A stretch of 64,000 bases of DNA from Pseudomonadales bacterium (lineage in GTDB: Bacteria; Pseudomonadota; Gammaproteobacteria; Pseudomonadales; Halieaceae). Below the pieces are notes generated by a model that saw only the letters and a program-made list of their open reading frames with translations, searched no databases and was not told where the DNA came from. The DNA lies in NCBI GenBank assembly GCA_024234855.1, contig JACKNN010000004.1, forward strand, positions 124,001 to 188,000, written 5' to 3'. Each line of letters begins with the position of its first letter. Position 1 is the first letter of the stretch. Of this stretch, positions 14,888 to 24,033 are shown piece after piece. The position numbers and the translations under genes were made by a program.

Positions 14888-16960
14888 TTACCCTTTGCCG
14901 GAACTACCACCACAGTCATCACCCGGTTCGCATCCCCGGCCGGAATCATCGCCACCGCAGTCATCGCCCGGTTCGCAGCCCTGGCCGGAGTCATCGCCAC
15001 CACAGTCATCACCCGGTTCACAAGTCTGGCCCGAGTCATCGCCCCCGCAGTCATCACCCGGTTCGCAGCCGTCCCCGAAATCATTATCTCCGTCCAGGAT
15101 GCGCAGGTGCTCGAATTCCACCTCATCTGCAATACCGTCTGCTACCCGCTCATCCTTGACTTTGACCAGGTCTCCCACCTTGAGTTGGGCGAAAAATGCC
15201 GCCGAACCCAACGCGGCGCCGTTTAAACCCTCAAAGCGGGCACCCGCGGTACTGTAGGTAATGCCGAGCAGGGTGATATCAACACCGCTGGTGAAAGCCG
15301 ACACCTGGGCCTGCAGCACATCATCGTCCTGATCATCGCGGCCAATGCGCGTGGCAACCAGCCTGTTGCCAACCCGCTGCGCTTCCACCTCAAGGAAATC
15401 ACCAGCGGAGAGGTCGGCAAGTGTGAGCGGATCGGCCTGGTCGGTGTCATCATCCAGCAGCGTGCGAGCATCGACCATCACGGTGAGCGTGCCGCCAAAC
15501 AGGCGCAGCGTGACCGTGCCACCGATGCGATCGACCGAAGCGATCCCGGCCTCGATCTCGACACGCCCCCGACGGGATTCTATTTTGCGGGCGACCAGGG
15601 TATTCCCGCTCCACTGCCCTTCTGCCTGAACAACCTGCCCGTTGGCGAGCGCCAGGTCGGCCGGCCACAGGATCGCACCGCTGCCATCCACGAGAACGCC
15701 ATTCAGTTCAAATCGGCTGATACTCGCATAATTTGTAATCGCTCCCTCGACCCTGATCTCGTCGCGATCATCAAATCCGCCTGATATGTCATCCTCCTCA
15801 TCGATCCGGCTGGCGGTAATGGTACTGCCGGCCAGCGTGCCGTGCACCTCGACCCCCATACCGTTGACAATAATGCCGCCGGGAACACCGGAAAGGTCGG
15901 CGCCGCCGAAATTCACCACGTACTTCCCGATGGCGAATTGTGTTCCGGCCACGGCACTTACAATGCCCTTGAGCTCAACTTCACTGACTCCCGCGGTAAA
16001 AACGGACTTCTTCTCTATAAAAGTGGCGCGCAAACGCCCCTGGTCGCCGTAGAATCCTGACACCTCCACCAGGTCGTTGACAGCCAGTGTCTCGAAACTG
16101 ACGTCCTCAAATACGGTACTCGTGCGCTCGACGATGACCTCTATCCCCAACACGGTCAGCAACAGGGTATCGCCGTCCTGGCTGGGTACCAACGCCGTAA
16201 TCGGGCCCTGGACCTCATCGTCGAATTCCACGCGCGTGGCGGTGCCAGTCAAGCCGTCGTCATTGATCACACCGTTGATCGTCACCACCATTCCAAGGCG
16301 CAGGTCATCATCTGTTGAGGCGTTTCCATCCAGGGTGATATTCGCTCCATCGGTTTCGAATTCCACACCATTGACAAAGATGCTGCCGAAACGGTCTATG
16401 GTGCCGGTACTGTTGACCGGACCACTGAACATGTCATAAGTCCACTGGCCGTCATCTCTGCGGTGCATCTCAGCGAAAAGATCATCGGTTTTGCGCCGGT
16501 TTTCGGGAGACTCGGAGAACTGGCGCAGTACCAGCGCCTGGGACGTACCGGACTCCAGCTTGTCGAGCCAGAATGCCAGGCCCGCGTCCTCGCCCTCCCT
16601 CCCAAGAATATTCCGATAGAGCTGGGCGACAAATTCAGTATTACCCAGGGCACCGTAACGGGACCTGAATTCAGGGGAATTACGGAATTTTTCGGCTATC
16701 TGCAACAGCGATTGTCCCTTCTCAAGAGAATCGATCCAGAAATTCAGTCCCCCCGACTCCGGCTCCCGGTCAAAGGCCGCCGAGTACAGCCGGGCAACTG
16801 CCCGGGCGTCGCCGGGTGTAGCGGCGGCAGAACTCGTGATTGTATAAACCAACAGCAGGAAGGCCGTCAGGGCCGCTATGAACTGGGAATAAACCGGTTT
16901 TTGCCGAAAACGCAGGGGGCCGCCCCATGTAAGCCGAGTCCATTCTATCGATGCAGGCAT
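14888..16960 (-). CDS. Large secreted DUF4214/DUF5666-like protein with Cys-Asp repeat tail
   Basis: A 690-residue exported protein. After a basic n-region and hydrophobic core (FIAALTAFLLLVYTITSSAAA) come two DUF4214-like helical repeats around residues 50-160 (ARLYSAAFDREPESGGLNFW and LYRNILGREGEDAGLAFWLD). The long middle is made of repeated small beta domains of DUF5666 type (DLVEVSGFYGDQGRLRAT, VVQAEGQWSGNTLVARKIE, DFLEVEAQRVGNRLVATRIG). The C-terminus is four 15-residue units of the form CEPGDDCGGDDSGQG. The ATG at 16960 has GGAG 8 nt upstream and gives a good signal peptide; the open frame extends to 17047. Likely surface or extracellular; function unknown. The acidic Cys-rich tail could bind metal. 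Confidence 0.75.
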   Translation of the reverse strand: MPASIEWTRLTWGGPLRFRQKPVYSQFIAALTAFLLLVYTITSSAAATPGDARAVARLYSAAFDREPESGGLNFWIDSLEKGQSLLQIAEKFRNSPEFRSRYGALGNTEFVAQLYRNILGREGEDAGLAFWLDKLESGTSQALVLRQFSESPENRRKTDDLFAEMHRRDDGQWTYDMFSGPVNSTGTIDRFGSIFVNGVEFETDGANITLDGNASTDDDLRLGMVVTINGVINDDGLTGTATRVEFDDEVQGPITALVPSQDGDTLLLTVLGIEVIVERTSTVFEDVSFETLAVNDLVEVSGFYGDQGRLRATFIEKKSVFTAGVSEVELKGIVSAVAGTQFAIGKYVVNFGGADLSGVPGGIIVNGMGVEVHGTLAGSTITASRIDEEDDISGGFDDRDEIRVEGAITNYASISRFELNGVLVDGSGAILWPADLALANGQVVQAEGQWSGNTLVARKIESRRGRVEIEAGIASVDRIGGTVTLRLFGGTLTVMVDARTLLDDDTDQADPLTLADLSAGDFLEVEAQRVGNRLVATRIGRDDQDDDVLQAQVSAFTSGVDITLLGITYSTAGARFEGLNGAALGSAAFFAQLKVGDLVKVKDERVADGIADEVEFEHLRILDGDNDFGDGCEPGDDCGGDDSGQTCEPGDDCGGDDSGQGCEPGDDCGGDDSGRGCEPGDDCGGSSGKG
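14907..15072. repeat. 45-bp tandem repeats, about four units
   Basis: Four direct units of 45 bp, each coding on the minus strand for CEPGDDCGGDDSGQG or a close variant; the fourth diverges at its far end. Differences between units are mostly single-base. This is the only simple tandem coding repeat at this end of the window and is likely variable in copy number between strains. Confidence 0.85.
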
Positions 16961-17225
16961 AGCTAACACTCCATTTGAGGGTGGTATGAAGGTTATTGCC
17001 ATGGCAATTCCATGACGTACGACTGTAGATCCCCTCCCGGCCGGCAAAGGTTCAATCCAAGCGGAAAAAATCGTTTGCCATAATCGTATTTGACGCAGTA
17101 GGTGCCTGATAGAGCCGATTTGCAGTACGATCAGGGTAGTTTCGAATAGTCACAGGGAAGGGGGGTGGTAACGGCACGCCACCTTGCCGGCAAATGCGAA
17201 TGACCGGGGAACTCGATCGTAAACG

Positions 17226-18008
17226 ATGAAAGCGACTCAATTTTTTGCCGTACCCGGTGCGATTCATCCCTGGCGTCGGCTCGGACCGCTGGCGAGAGCG
17301 ACCGTGCCCACCACTGTGCTGTCTCTGGCGGCCACTCTATCGGCGGATTGCGCGAATGGCGCACCCGATATCTCTGCCCTCCTGAGATTGACCTCAAACT
17401 ACGACTACCGGGGCTATAGCCTCAGCGACAATCATGCCGCGGTGCAGGGCAATATCGATGCCATGTGGTCAAGCGGGTTTTTCCTGGGCAACTGGGTCAG
17501 CAGCGCCAATTTCGGTGATGCCGACCTGGCGCTCAATCCATACCTGGGCAAATCATTCGATGTTTCACCCAACTGGAAGATCGTAACCATGGTGGCCGGG
17601 TATCTTTTTGATGCCAAGGTGGACAAGACCAACCCCAGCTACGGGGAGGGTGCGCTTCGACTTGGCTATCGGGATATCCTCTCTATGCAGGTCAGCATCG
17701 CCCCTGACTATTACGGTACCGGGTCGGCGGTGCCGAGCTACGAGCTGGAATTGAGCTATCCACTTGCGGAAACCATCGACGTATCCGCTGGCATCGGCTA
17801 CCAGGCCAGTCGCAATGCCCTTAATTACGACGGGGTCTACTCCAATATTGGCATCGCCTGGTTCATTCTGCCCAATCTCACGCTGGATATTCGCTACCAC
17901 AACCTGCATGAAATGAACGAGCGACCCCACGGAAATTACGGACTGGAGCCGCTTGCGCAGTACCACCTGGACACGCCTGTGATTCTCTCGGTTTCCATTG
18001 GCTTATGA
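17226..18008 (+). CDS. TorF-type putative outer-membrane porin
   Basis: A 260-residue protein with a long N-terminal export region (hydrophobic VPTTVLSLAATLSADCANGA) and a beta-barrel-like mature part. The opening LRLTSNYDYRGYSLSDNHAAVQGNIDAMWSSG, trimmed here to its recognisable core SNYDYRGYS with downstream WSSGFFLGNW, is typical of the TorF/TIGR02001 family of putative porins. The C-terminus ends in alternating hydrophobic residues (VILSVSIGL), as in outer-membrane strands. Likely an outer-membrane channel of unknown substrate. It is followed after 144 nt by an ECF sigma factor operon on the same strand. Confidence 0.75.
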   Translation: MKATQFFAVPGAIHPWRRLGPLARATVPTTVLSLAATLSADCANGAPDISALLRLTSNYDYRGYSLSDNHAAVQGNIDAMWSSGFFLGNWVSSANFGDADLALNPYLGKSFDVSPNWKIVTMVAGYLFDAKVDKTNPSYGEGALRLGYRDILSMQVSIAPDYYGTGSAVPSYELELSYPLAETIDVSAGIGYQASRNALNYDGVYSNIGIAWFILPNLTLDIRYHNLHEMNERPHGNYGLEPLAQYHLDTPVILSVSIGL

Positions 18009-18152
18009 GCGGAGTGTGTGAATGGGTGTTGGGCTATTTTTTTGAGGCGGCATTGAACCATTGCCAGGCGGGAGTGGATTAATGACTGGGTTCGGAGCAA
18101 TCTCAAAGGCGAAGCGATGGTCGGGAGCGGCAATGCCAGAGGAGTCAGACAG

Positions 18153-18779
18153 ATGATGGCCCCGGTGGGCAGTGAGTACGACGCCCGTGGAGACCAGGGC
18201 CAGCCCGACGACGACTGGAACCTCATTCGCCGCGTGGGTCTGGGTGACCAACCCGCCCTGGAACAACTTTACAAGCAGTATTACGGCGGTCTCTACCGTT
18301 TCATCCTGCAGATTACCCGGCGTGTCGACTATGTAGAGGAGGTCATCAACGATGTAATGTTTGTCGTGTGGGAAAAGGCGCCCGACGTCGTGCCGCTCAG
18401 CAAGGCGTCCACATGGATTCTGGGCATAGCGCACAACAAGGCTCTGCAAGCCTTGCGTCGAAACCGCAGTACGGCTGGGGCTTCCCTCCACGAGGGCGAC
18501 CATATCGATCTCAGGCCGGACAAGAGTGTGTCGTTCGGTGAACTGGAGACGAAGGAAGTGCTGTTTGCGTTGATGCGGAAGCTGTCACCTGAACAGCGCG
18601 CGGTACTGGAACTCGTTTACTACCACGGGCTGCACTACGCCGAGATTGCCCAGGTGATCGACTGCCCCGAGAACACAGTGAAAACGCGCGTTTTCCACGC
18701 ACGCCGTAAACTGCGCGAAATCTGGCCAGAGCTGACCGGCACCAGGGCACCGGACATAAACGGAATCGATCGCAGGTGA
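18153..18779 (+). CDS. ECF-type RNA polymerase sigma factor
   Basis: A sigma-70 family factor of about 208 residues. Region 2 is at LEQLYKQYYGGLYRFILQIT and VEEVINDVMFVVWEKA. Region 4 has the helix-turn-helix HYAEIAQVIDCPENTVKTRVFHARRKL. I take the ATG at 18153, preceded by GGAG, over an in-frame ATG at 18117. The stop codon overlaps the GTG start of the next gene, which is a zinc-finger anti-sigma factor, so the pair is translationally coupled. The regulon is unknown but probably includes this operon, as is usual for ECF systems. Confidence 0.92.
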   Translation: MMAPVGSEYDARGDQGQPDDDWNLIRRVGLGDQPALEQLYKQYYGGLYRFILQITRRVDYVEEVINDVMFVVWEKAPDVVPLSKASTWILGIAHNKALQALRRNRSTAGASLHEGDHIDLRPDKSVSFGELETKEVLFALMRKLSPEQRAVLELVYYHGLHYAEIAQVIDCPENTVKTRVFHARRKLREIWPELTGTRAPDINGIDRR

Positions 18780-19549
18780 ACGATATGACTACCCGGGAAA
18801 TCACTGAAAGCTATCCTCATGACGAGGTTTTACTGCTCTTGCCATGGTATATCAATGACTCCCTGGGTGGCCGCCAGAAAGCCCTGGTAGATGAACACGT
18901 CCGCAGCTGCATCGTGTGTCGCAGGGAGCTCGCGACCGAGACCAGGACACTCGCTGCATTTCGCAATGAAAGCCCTTTGGATCAATCCGTGAATGCCGGG
19001 TTCGAGCGCCTGCACGGCCGTATCGCCGCCCGCGCGGCGCACCGTTCGAGGAGATCGATCTACGGGACTGCCGGCCTGGCCTGGACCCGGGTTCTGGATG
19101 TGGCCCGGACTTTCTCCGGCTCCAGACTTCGAACAGCCCTGATAGCCCTGCCACTGGTCGCGATGGCTATTGCTTTCGGACTGACCCAGATCCAGCCGCT
19201 GCAGCCACCGGGCAGCGAATATCTGGATTCCCGCACGGCCTCAGCCGTTGACGGCTACCAGACGCTCTCTAACCCGATCGAGGGAGTTGCAACTCCGGAT
19301 GACGTTCAGTTGATTTTTGCCCGTGGCACCAGCATCGGAACCATCGAAGGCTTGCTCGAATCACTACCGGCAAAAATTATTGACGGGCCCAACGGCGCCG
19401 GTGTCTACACCGTACGGCTGCTGGGCGTGTCCGCCGATAGTGAGCGCCAGGCAGTGATTCTTGGCCTGCGTGGCCGTCAGGAAGTCTTCTTCGCGGAACC
19501 TGCCCAGCCAATGTCAGTCTCCAATCCGGAAAAGGCACAACCGCGGTGA
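18776..19549 (+). CDS. Membrane anti-sigma factor with zinc-binding motif
   Basis: A 257-residue protein. The N-terminal cytoplasmic domain carries the ZAS-type motif H-x3-C-x2-C in VDEHVRSCIVCRREL. One membrane span lies near residues 120-140 (TALIALPLVAMAIAFGL). The remaining about 120 residues are periplasmic and have a fold-like stretch VQLIFARGTSIGTIEGLLESLPAKI resembling domains that follow protease or peptide sensing. It starts with GTG inside the sigma stop codon and ends overlapping the start of a subtilase gene. Its presumed job is to hold the sigma factor at the membrane until a periplasmic or secreted-protease signal releases it. Confidence 0.85.
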   Translation: MNDMTTREITESYPHDEVLLLLPWYINDSLGGRQKALVDEHVRSCIVCRRELATETRTLAAFRNESPLDQSVNAGFERLHGRIAARAAHRSRRSIYGTAGLAWTRVLDVARTFSGSRLRTALIALPLVAMAIAFGLTQIQPLQPPGSEYLDSRTASAVDGYQTLSNPIEGVATPDDVQLIFARGTSIGTIEGLLESLPAKIIDGPNGAGVYTVRLLGVSADSERQAVILGLRGRQEVFFAEPAQPMSVSNPEKAQPR

Positions 19550-20895
19550 GGTGCCTTGCGCTCGCAATATCCGTTGCCTGGCTCCTGTCCTGCGCAGCCT
19601 ACGCGCAACAGCAATCAGGTAGCGGGAATGGCGGGGCCGCGGCCGCCATTCCAGCTATAGACAGTACCCGGGAAATTCTACTGACCTTCGAGGATCGGGG
19701 CCTGGCAAGAACGACGAATACCGGGCCCGGGCACTACTTTCGACGTGGAAGCGCTTACCAGGGCACCACGTGGAGCCGTTCACGTGCCGCCGACATAGCA
19801 CGCGACTATCCGGTAAATATGGTTCTGGAGTGGCCCATTCGCGCCCTGGGCGTACACTGCGTGGTCTACAGGGTGGACGATACGCAGTCCGTGGACAGCG
19901 TTATCGCACACCTGCTTGCCGACAGTCGGGTGAAGTCGGTGCAACGCATGAATACGTTCAGGTCATTGGCTGGCGAAGATCCCTACAAACCGCTACAGAC
20001 CTCATTCAACGAGATGCAGGTGGAGGCCGTGCATCGCTGGGCCACGGGTGCCGGTATCCGCATCGCCATCATCGACACCGGTGTGGACTTTAACCACCCT
20101 GATCTCGATGGCCAGGTAGCGGAGAAGGTCGACCTCACTGGAAGTGGAATGAACTTTGAGGACGATATTCACGGAACCGCCGTGGCAGGCATCATCGGCG
20201 CCTTGTCCGAAAACGGGCTCGGCATCGAGGGCGTTGCACCGGATGCCCTCCTGCTCGCCTTGCGCGCCTGCTGGCCCGAGCGGTCAGGTGCCATCGCGGC
20301 AGTGTGCAACAGTCTCACCCTGGCCAGGGCGCTGGACACAGCCATTCTCCTGAAGACAGCAATAGTGAACCTCAGCCTTACCGGCCCACCCGACCCCCTG
20401 GTTGGGGACCTGCTGAAAATCGCGCTGCTCGACGGTATTATCATCGTTGCGGCCGAGCCCGATCCGGCATCCCCGCCAGGGTTTATCGACGGTATCGAAG
20501 GAATTATTCGCGTCAGTTCACGCGGTGGGCAAGGGGACTCTCTCCCGTCCGGGAGAAGAGGCGCTAACACCATCGTGGCGCCGGGCAGTGAGCTGCTGAC
20601 GACGTTTCCACGCGGGACCTACAATTTTGCCAGCGGCAGTTCGTTCGCGGCCGCAAACGTGTCAGGCGTCATCGCGCTCCTGCTCGAATTGCAACCGGGA
20701 TTGTCTTCACAAGGCATCGAGAAGTTACTGTTATTGGGAATGGCTGAGTCGACCAGTGGGGAATCAAAGCCGCTTTCAATGGGCTTCAATGTCTGCCGGG
20801 TCGCTGCCCAGCTAAGACCGGATTGTGTCTGTGCCGACAGTAACCCCGACAAGCTGCTGGTTCAGAGAGCTCCGGCGGAAAAATTTGGTCTCTGA
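19546..20895 (+). CDS. Secreted subtilisin-like serine protease (S8)
   Basis: A 449-residue exported protease with signal peptide (LALAISVAWLLSCAAYA). The subtilase triad is complete: Asp in IAIIDTGVDFNHPDLDG, His in DDIHGTAVAGIIGAL and Ser in FASGSSFAAANVSGVIALLL. A region of about 100 residues between signal and catalytic domain (VLEWPIRALGVHCVVYRVD, HLLADSRVKSVQRM) resembles an inhibitor-I9-like propeptide. The GTG start overlaps the anti-sigma stop codon, making a three-gene coupled unit sigma/anti-sigma/protease. Substrate unknown; it may process envelope proteins or the anti-sigma periplasmic domain itself. Confidence 0.92.
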   Translation: MRCLALAISVAWLLSCAAYAQQQSGSGNGGAAAAIPAIDSTREILLTFEDRGLARTTNTGPGHYFRRGSAYQGTTWSRSRAADIARDYPVNMVLEWPIRALGVHCVVYRVDDTQSVDSVIAHLLADSRVKSVQRMNTFRSLAGEDPYKPLQTSFNEMQVEAVHRWATGAGIRIAIIDTGVDFNHPDLDGQVAEKVDLTGSGMNFEDDIHGTAVAGIIGALSENGLGIEGVAPDALLLALRACWPERSGAIAAVCNSLTLARALDTAILLKTAIVNLSLTGPPDPLVGDLLKIALLDGIIIVAAEPDPASPPGFIDGIEGIIRVSSRGGQGDSLPSGRRGANTIVAPGSELLTTFPRGTYNFASGSSFAAANVSGVIALLLELQPGLSSQGIEKLLLLGMAESTSGESKPLSMGFNVCRVAAQLRPDCVCADSNPDKLLVQRAPAEKFGL

Positions 20896-21010
20896 CAATG
20901 AACTTCACCGAGCATACCAATATTTTCCGGCAATATTTTACAGCCGGGAGTGTGCCTGCACCTGCTGCTGGTACCCGAAGGTACGGCGCGTGTTCAGCTG
21001 GCAGGTCAGC

Positions 21011-21745
21011 ATGAAACCCAACTACCTGCCCATGCTTCTGCTCGCCTGCCTCGTTGGCTGCACTCATCCGATCGAGATTGCAGGCGAGGGTGATATTCGG
21101 TCCTCCTCAGGCCAACATGACTGCCTGCTGGAAGAGCAGCCATGCGAGGCGGTGGCGGTCGGCGCATACAATGAGGACTACCGACCAGAACCCAGGTCCG
21201 GATTTCAGTTTGTCGGCTGGCAAAATTGCCTCAGTCAGCAAGGCGAGAGTTGCGTTTTCAACGTTCCTGCCGACGCTGTCTTTAAAAACTGGGGCAAGAC
21301 CATGCCACCACTGGTCGCAAAATTTGCTCCGCTGTGTGAGGCAGCCCCCGCCGCCAGTTTCGCCGCCATCCAGACGGTCATTTTCAACGGCAAGGGCTGC
21401 AGCAACAATGGCTGCCATGGGGGTAGCCAACCGGCCAATGGCATGAACCTGACCACTGGCAAGGCCTATGCCGCCATCGTCAATGCCAACGCTCGGGCCG
21501 GAGGCGGCCTCAAACGGGTACTGCCCACAGATGCAGAAAACAGTTTTCTCTATCAAAAAGTTGCCGCCAGGACCAACCCGGGCAGCTTCCGCATCGCCGG
21601 GAGTCCCATGCCGCTGACCGGCACCGCCCTGAGCGCCAATCAACTGGCCGCGCTGGCCTTGTGGATCGATGCTGGAGCGCCGGAATTCGGGCGCGCAGAC
21701 GAGCTGAACGAGGTGGAGCGATTACTGGGACTGTGCAATCCCTGA
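21011..21745 (+). CDS. Lipoprotein with GEGDI module and cytochrome-like domain
   Basis: A 244-residue lipoprotein. The ATG at 21011 gives a clean lipobox (LLLACLVGC); an open frame begins at 20825 but overlaps the protease gene. Residues about 20-110 form a module also seen in the YD-repeat lipoprotein at 25.8 kb: HPIEIAGEGDI, several Cys, PRSGFQFVGW and a closing KFAP. The C-terminal half resembles a planctomycete-type cytochrome-like domain with GKGCSNNGCHGG (a CxxxxCH spacing instead of CxxCH), then NGMNLTTGKAYAAIV, and MPLTGTALSANQLAALALWID. Haem binding is therefore possible but not certain. It may be co-transcribed with the sigma/protease operon. Confidence 0.75.
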   Translation: MKPNYLPMLLLACLVGCTHPIEIAGEGDIRSSSGQHDCLLEEQPCEAVAVGAYNEDYRPEPRSGFQFVGWQNCLSQQGESCVFNVPADAVFKNWGKTMPPLVAKFAPLCEAAPAASFAAIQTVIFNGKGCSNNGCHGGSQPANGMNLTTGKAYAAIVNANARAGGGLKRVLPTDAENSFLYQKVAARTNPGSFRIAGSPMPLTGTALSANQLAALALWIDAGAPEFGRADELNEVERLLGLCNP

Positions 21746-21850
21746 GATAGCCACTGGCATTTGCCGCGCTCAAGTGACAAATGAGACACCGGGTTCCCCG
21801 CAGTCAGAAGTTGTGTGGCATATTGGGCTATCCCTGACGAGAGCATCGTT

Positions 21851-23299
21851 ATGTGTCCAGTTCCGGTCCACTCGGTTTATCGCCTGCTGCCCTGGCTGCT
21901 GCCGTTGTGCCTGTCCGCCTGTATCACCGCGCCCACGGCGCCGGATACCCCGGCCGGCGCTTGCCTCGCGCTGTTCGCTGCCATCGACCGGTCGGTCGAT
22001 GTCGCCGCGGTTCGAGACCAGGGCCCCGTGCCTGTCGAGGGCTTCCCGTTTCTGCGCGCCAACCGGTTTCTGGCTTCATTCAGGGATGAGATTGTAAGCG
22101 AACAGCAGTTCGCAACCTGGGTGGGACATCTCGCCCAACTCGACGCGGTCGCACGTGAACTTGAATTGCGCAATCTGGCGGCCCATGTCAGTGAACGTCC
22201 CGGCAAGGGCCAGCAGGAAAAGCTCGCGGACTGCCGGCAACTGCTGGTGCGGGACCTGCTGGCCGAGCTCCCGCAACAGCGGCAATTGCTTGCTGCAGCA
22301 CAGGTACCAGACGATTACGTCACCACCTGGCGCGTGGTGGGGCTGTACCCGCTGACAGCGCCATTTGTCTCACTGGGCGTCGGTCGTTGGCAGGATCAAA
22401 GCCACAAGGTTTTTACTGAGCCACTTTCGGCGCTGCCAGTCGAAGGGCAACTGCGGCGCTGGCGCGGCCCCCGGGCGCCCGCCGCGGTATCCCTCTGGTC
22501 GCAGACAGATCCATTGGGCGTTCCTGTGCTCAGCGCAGACCAGCGGGAAGCTCTGTTTCGCTACCATGCTCCGGTCTGGGAGATCGATGTGGTCGACGAT
22601 AATGACCTGCCAGGTGCCGCTGGCTGGCGGGCCGGTCCCGCCATCGATACGGCCCGGGCGACGCAATACCAGACTCTCTCCTATACCCGTTACGGCGAAC
22701 AGGTGCTCCTGCAACTGAACTATGTCATCTGGTTCAGGGCGCGCCCGGGGAATGACATTTACGCAGGCCGTTTTGATGGCCTGGTATGGCGGGTGACACT
22801 GGGCCCGGACGGCGAGCCCTGGCTGTATGACAGCATTCACAACTGCGGCTGCTACCACACCTTCATTCCCACCGGGCACCTCCGGCTGCGCGAAGACCTC
22901 CCGACGATGTACTTCGAACCGCCACTGGTGCCACAGCCGGCCCCCGCTCCGCCCCTGGTCCTTCGCATCAGCAGTGGCGAGCACTACCTGCAACGGGTCT
23001 ATAAACTGGAGGGGCGCCCGGACGTGGGCGGGACGGCGAAGTCCCCTGAGGCACTGCAGGTGGCTGACTACGCCACGCTGCGATCGCTTCCGGATGGCGC
23101 TGATTACCACAGCTTTTTTGGTGAGTACTCGCTGGTGCCGGGCAGCGAGCGCCCGGAACGATTTCTGTTATGGCCAATGGGTGTGCGCTCCGCCGGCGCC
23201 ATGCGACAGTGGGGGCATCACCCGGTCGCCTTCGTGGGACGACGCCACTTCGACGACGCCCGCCTGATTGAATTGTTATTTGAGAGTACTGAACGATGA
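21851..23299 (+). CDS. Large conserved-looking lipoprotein of unknown function
   Basis: A 482-residue protein with a lipoprotein signal (WLLPLCLSAC) when read from the ATG at 21851. I do not recognise the family. The mature part has no membrane span. It contains an AFRYHAP-like block (LFRYHAPVWEIDVV), a stretch with YGEQVLLQLNYVIWFRARP and DIYAGRFDGLVWRVTLGPDG, and an intriguing CGCYH motif (SIHNCGCYHTFIPTGHLRLR) that could bind a metal. Its last codons overlap the start of a DUF3047 gene (ATGA), so the two are probably a functional pair. Expected location: inner face of the outer membrane or periplasm. Confidence 0.7.
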   Translation: MCPVPVHSVYRLLPWLLPLCLSACITAPTAPDTPAGACLALFAAIDRSVDVAAVRDQGPVPVEGFPFLRANRFLASFRDEIVSEQQFATWVGHLAQLDAVARELELRNLAAHVSERPGKGQQEKLADCRQLLVRDLLAELPQQRQLLAAAQVPDDYVTTWRVVGLYPLTAPFVSLGVGRWQDQSHKVFTEPLSALPVEGQLRRWRGPRAPAAVSLWSQTDPLGVPVLSADQREALFRYHAPVWEIDVVDDNDLPGAAGWRAGPAIDTARATQYQTLSYTRYGEQVLLQLNYVIWFRARPGNDIYAGRFDGLVWRVTLGPDGEPWLYDSIHNCGCYHTFIPTGHLRLREDLPTMYFEPPLVPQPAPAPPLVLRISSGEHYLQRVYKLEGRPDVGGTAKSPEALQVADYATLRSLPDGADYHSFFGEYSLVPGSERPERFLLWPMGVRSAGAMRQWGHHPVAFVGRRHFDDARLIELLFESTER

Positions 23300-23958
23300 T
23301 CAGCACCGACCGCCCCGTACCCCGCGGGCGAAGTGTATGGATTCTGGGCCTGCTACTTGCGCTGCCGGCACTCGCCGATCGCGTTGCCGTGGGGCGTTTT
23401 TCCGAGGGTGACCTCAGTGGCTGGCAGCACAAGTCCTTCGCCGGTGACACCCTGTATGAGCTACAGGAGAATACCGGGCGGCTTGCCTTGCATGCCACAG
23501 CCGACAACGCCGCCTCCGGGCTGTTCCGCGAAGTCAAGGTCGACCTGGAGCGCACGCCCTATCTGCGCTGGTCGTGGAGGGTCGAGCACCTGCTCGGCAG
23601 CGGCGATGAGCACAGCAAGCGCGGGGATGACTATGCAGCCAGGATCTACGTGGTCTTTTCCGGGGGTCTTTTTTTCTGGCGCAGCCACGCTATCAACTAT
23701 GTCTGGTCCAGCAACCAGCCCATTGGCAGCGAGTGGCCCAATGCCTTTACCGGCAATGCGAAAATGATCGCCGTGCGCGCGGGCCCGGCCGGGCTCCAAC
23801 AATGGCTGACGGAAAGCCGGGACGTAAAGGCGGACTACCGCCGCCTGTTTGGTGCCGAGCCCGGCGAGATCACAGCCATAGCACTGATGACCGACACCGA
23901 TAATACAGGCCTTCAGGCCGACGCATGGTACGGGGATATCTGGTTTGACGGCGAATGA
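23296..23958 (+). CDS. DUF3047 periplasmic protein
   Basis: A 220-residue exported protein (signal SVWILGLLLALPALA). It matches the DUF3047 pattern: YLRWSWRVEHLL, RGDDYAARIYVVFSG, INYVWSSNQPIGS, a mid-domain AVRAGPAGLQQW, SRDVKADYRRLFG and the C-terminal IALMTDTDNTGLQADAWYGDIWF. The fold is probably a carbohydrate-binding-like beta sandwich; function is not established. The start codon overlaps the stop of the upstream lipoprotein gene. Confidence 0.85.
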   Translation: MISTDRPVPRGRSVWILGLLLALPALADRVAVGRFSEGDLSGWQHKSFAGDTLYELQENTGRLALHATADNAASGLFREVKVDLERTPYLRWSWRVEHLLGSGDEHSKRGDDYAARIYVVFSGGLFFWRSHAINYVWSSNQPIGSEWPNAFTGNAKMIAVRAGPAGLQQWLTESRDVKADYRRLFGAEPGEITAIALMTDTDNTGLQADAWYGDIWFDGE

Positions 23959-23978
23959 GTTACTTCGCTTTCATTGCC

Positions 23979-24006
23979 AAACGGCCCGCTCTGAATCCGG
24001 GCCGTT
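23979..24006. terminator. Hairpin between convergent genes
   Basis: Arms AACGGCCCG and CGGGCCGTT close a loop of about 9 nt between the convergent DUF3047 and outer-membrane genes. There is no T-tract, so termination is plausible but not canonical. Confidence 0.35.
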
Positions 24007-24033
24007 ATCCGTGGGGCCAGGTGCTGCGCGTAA

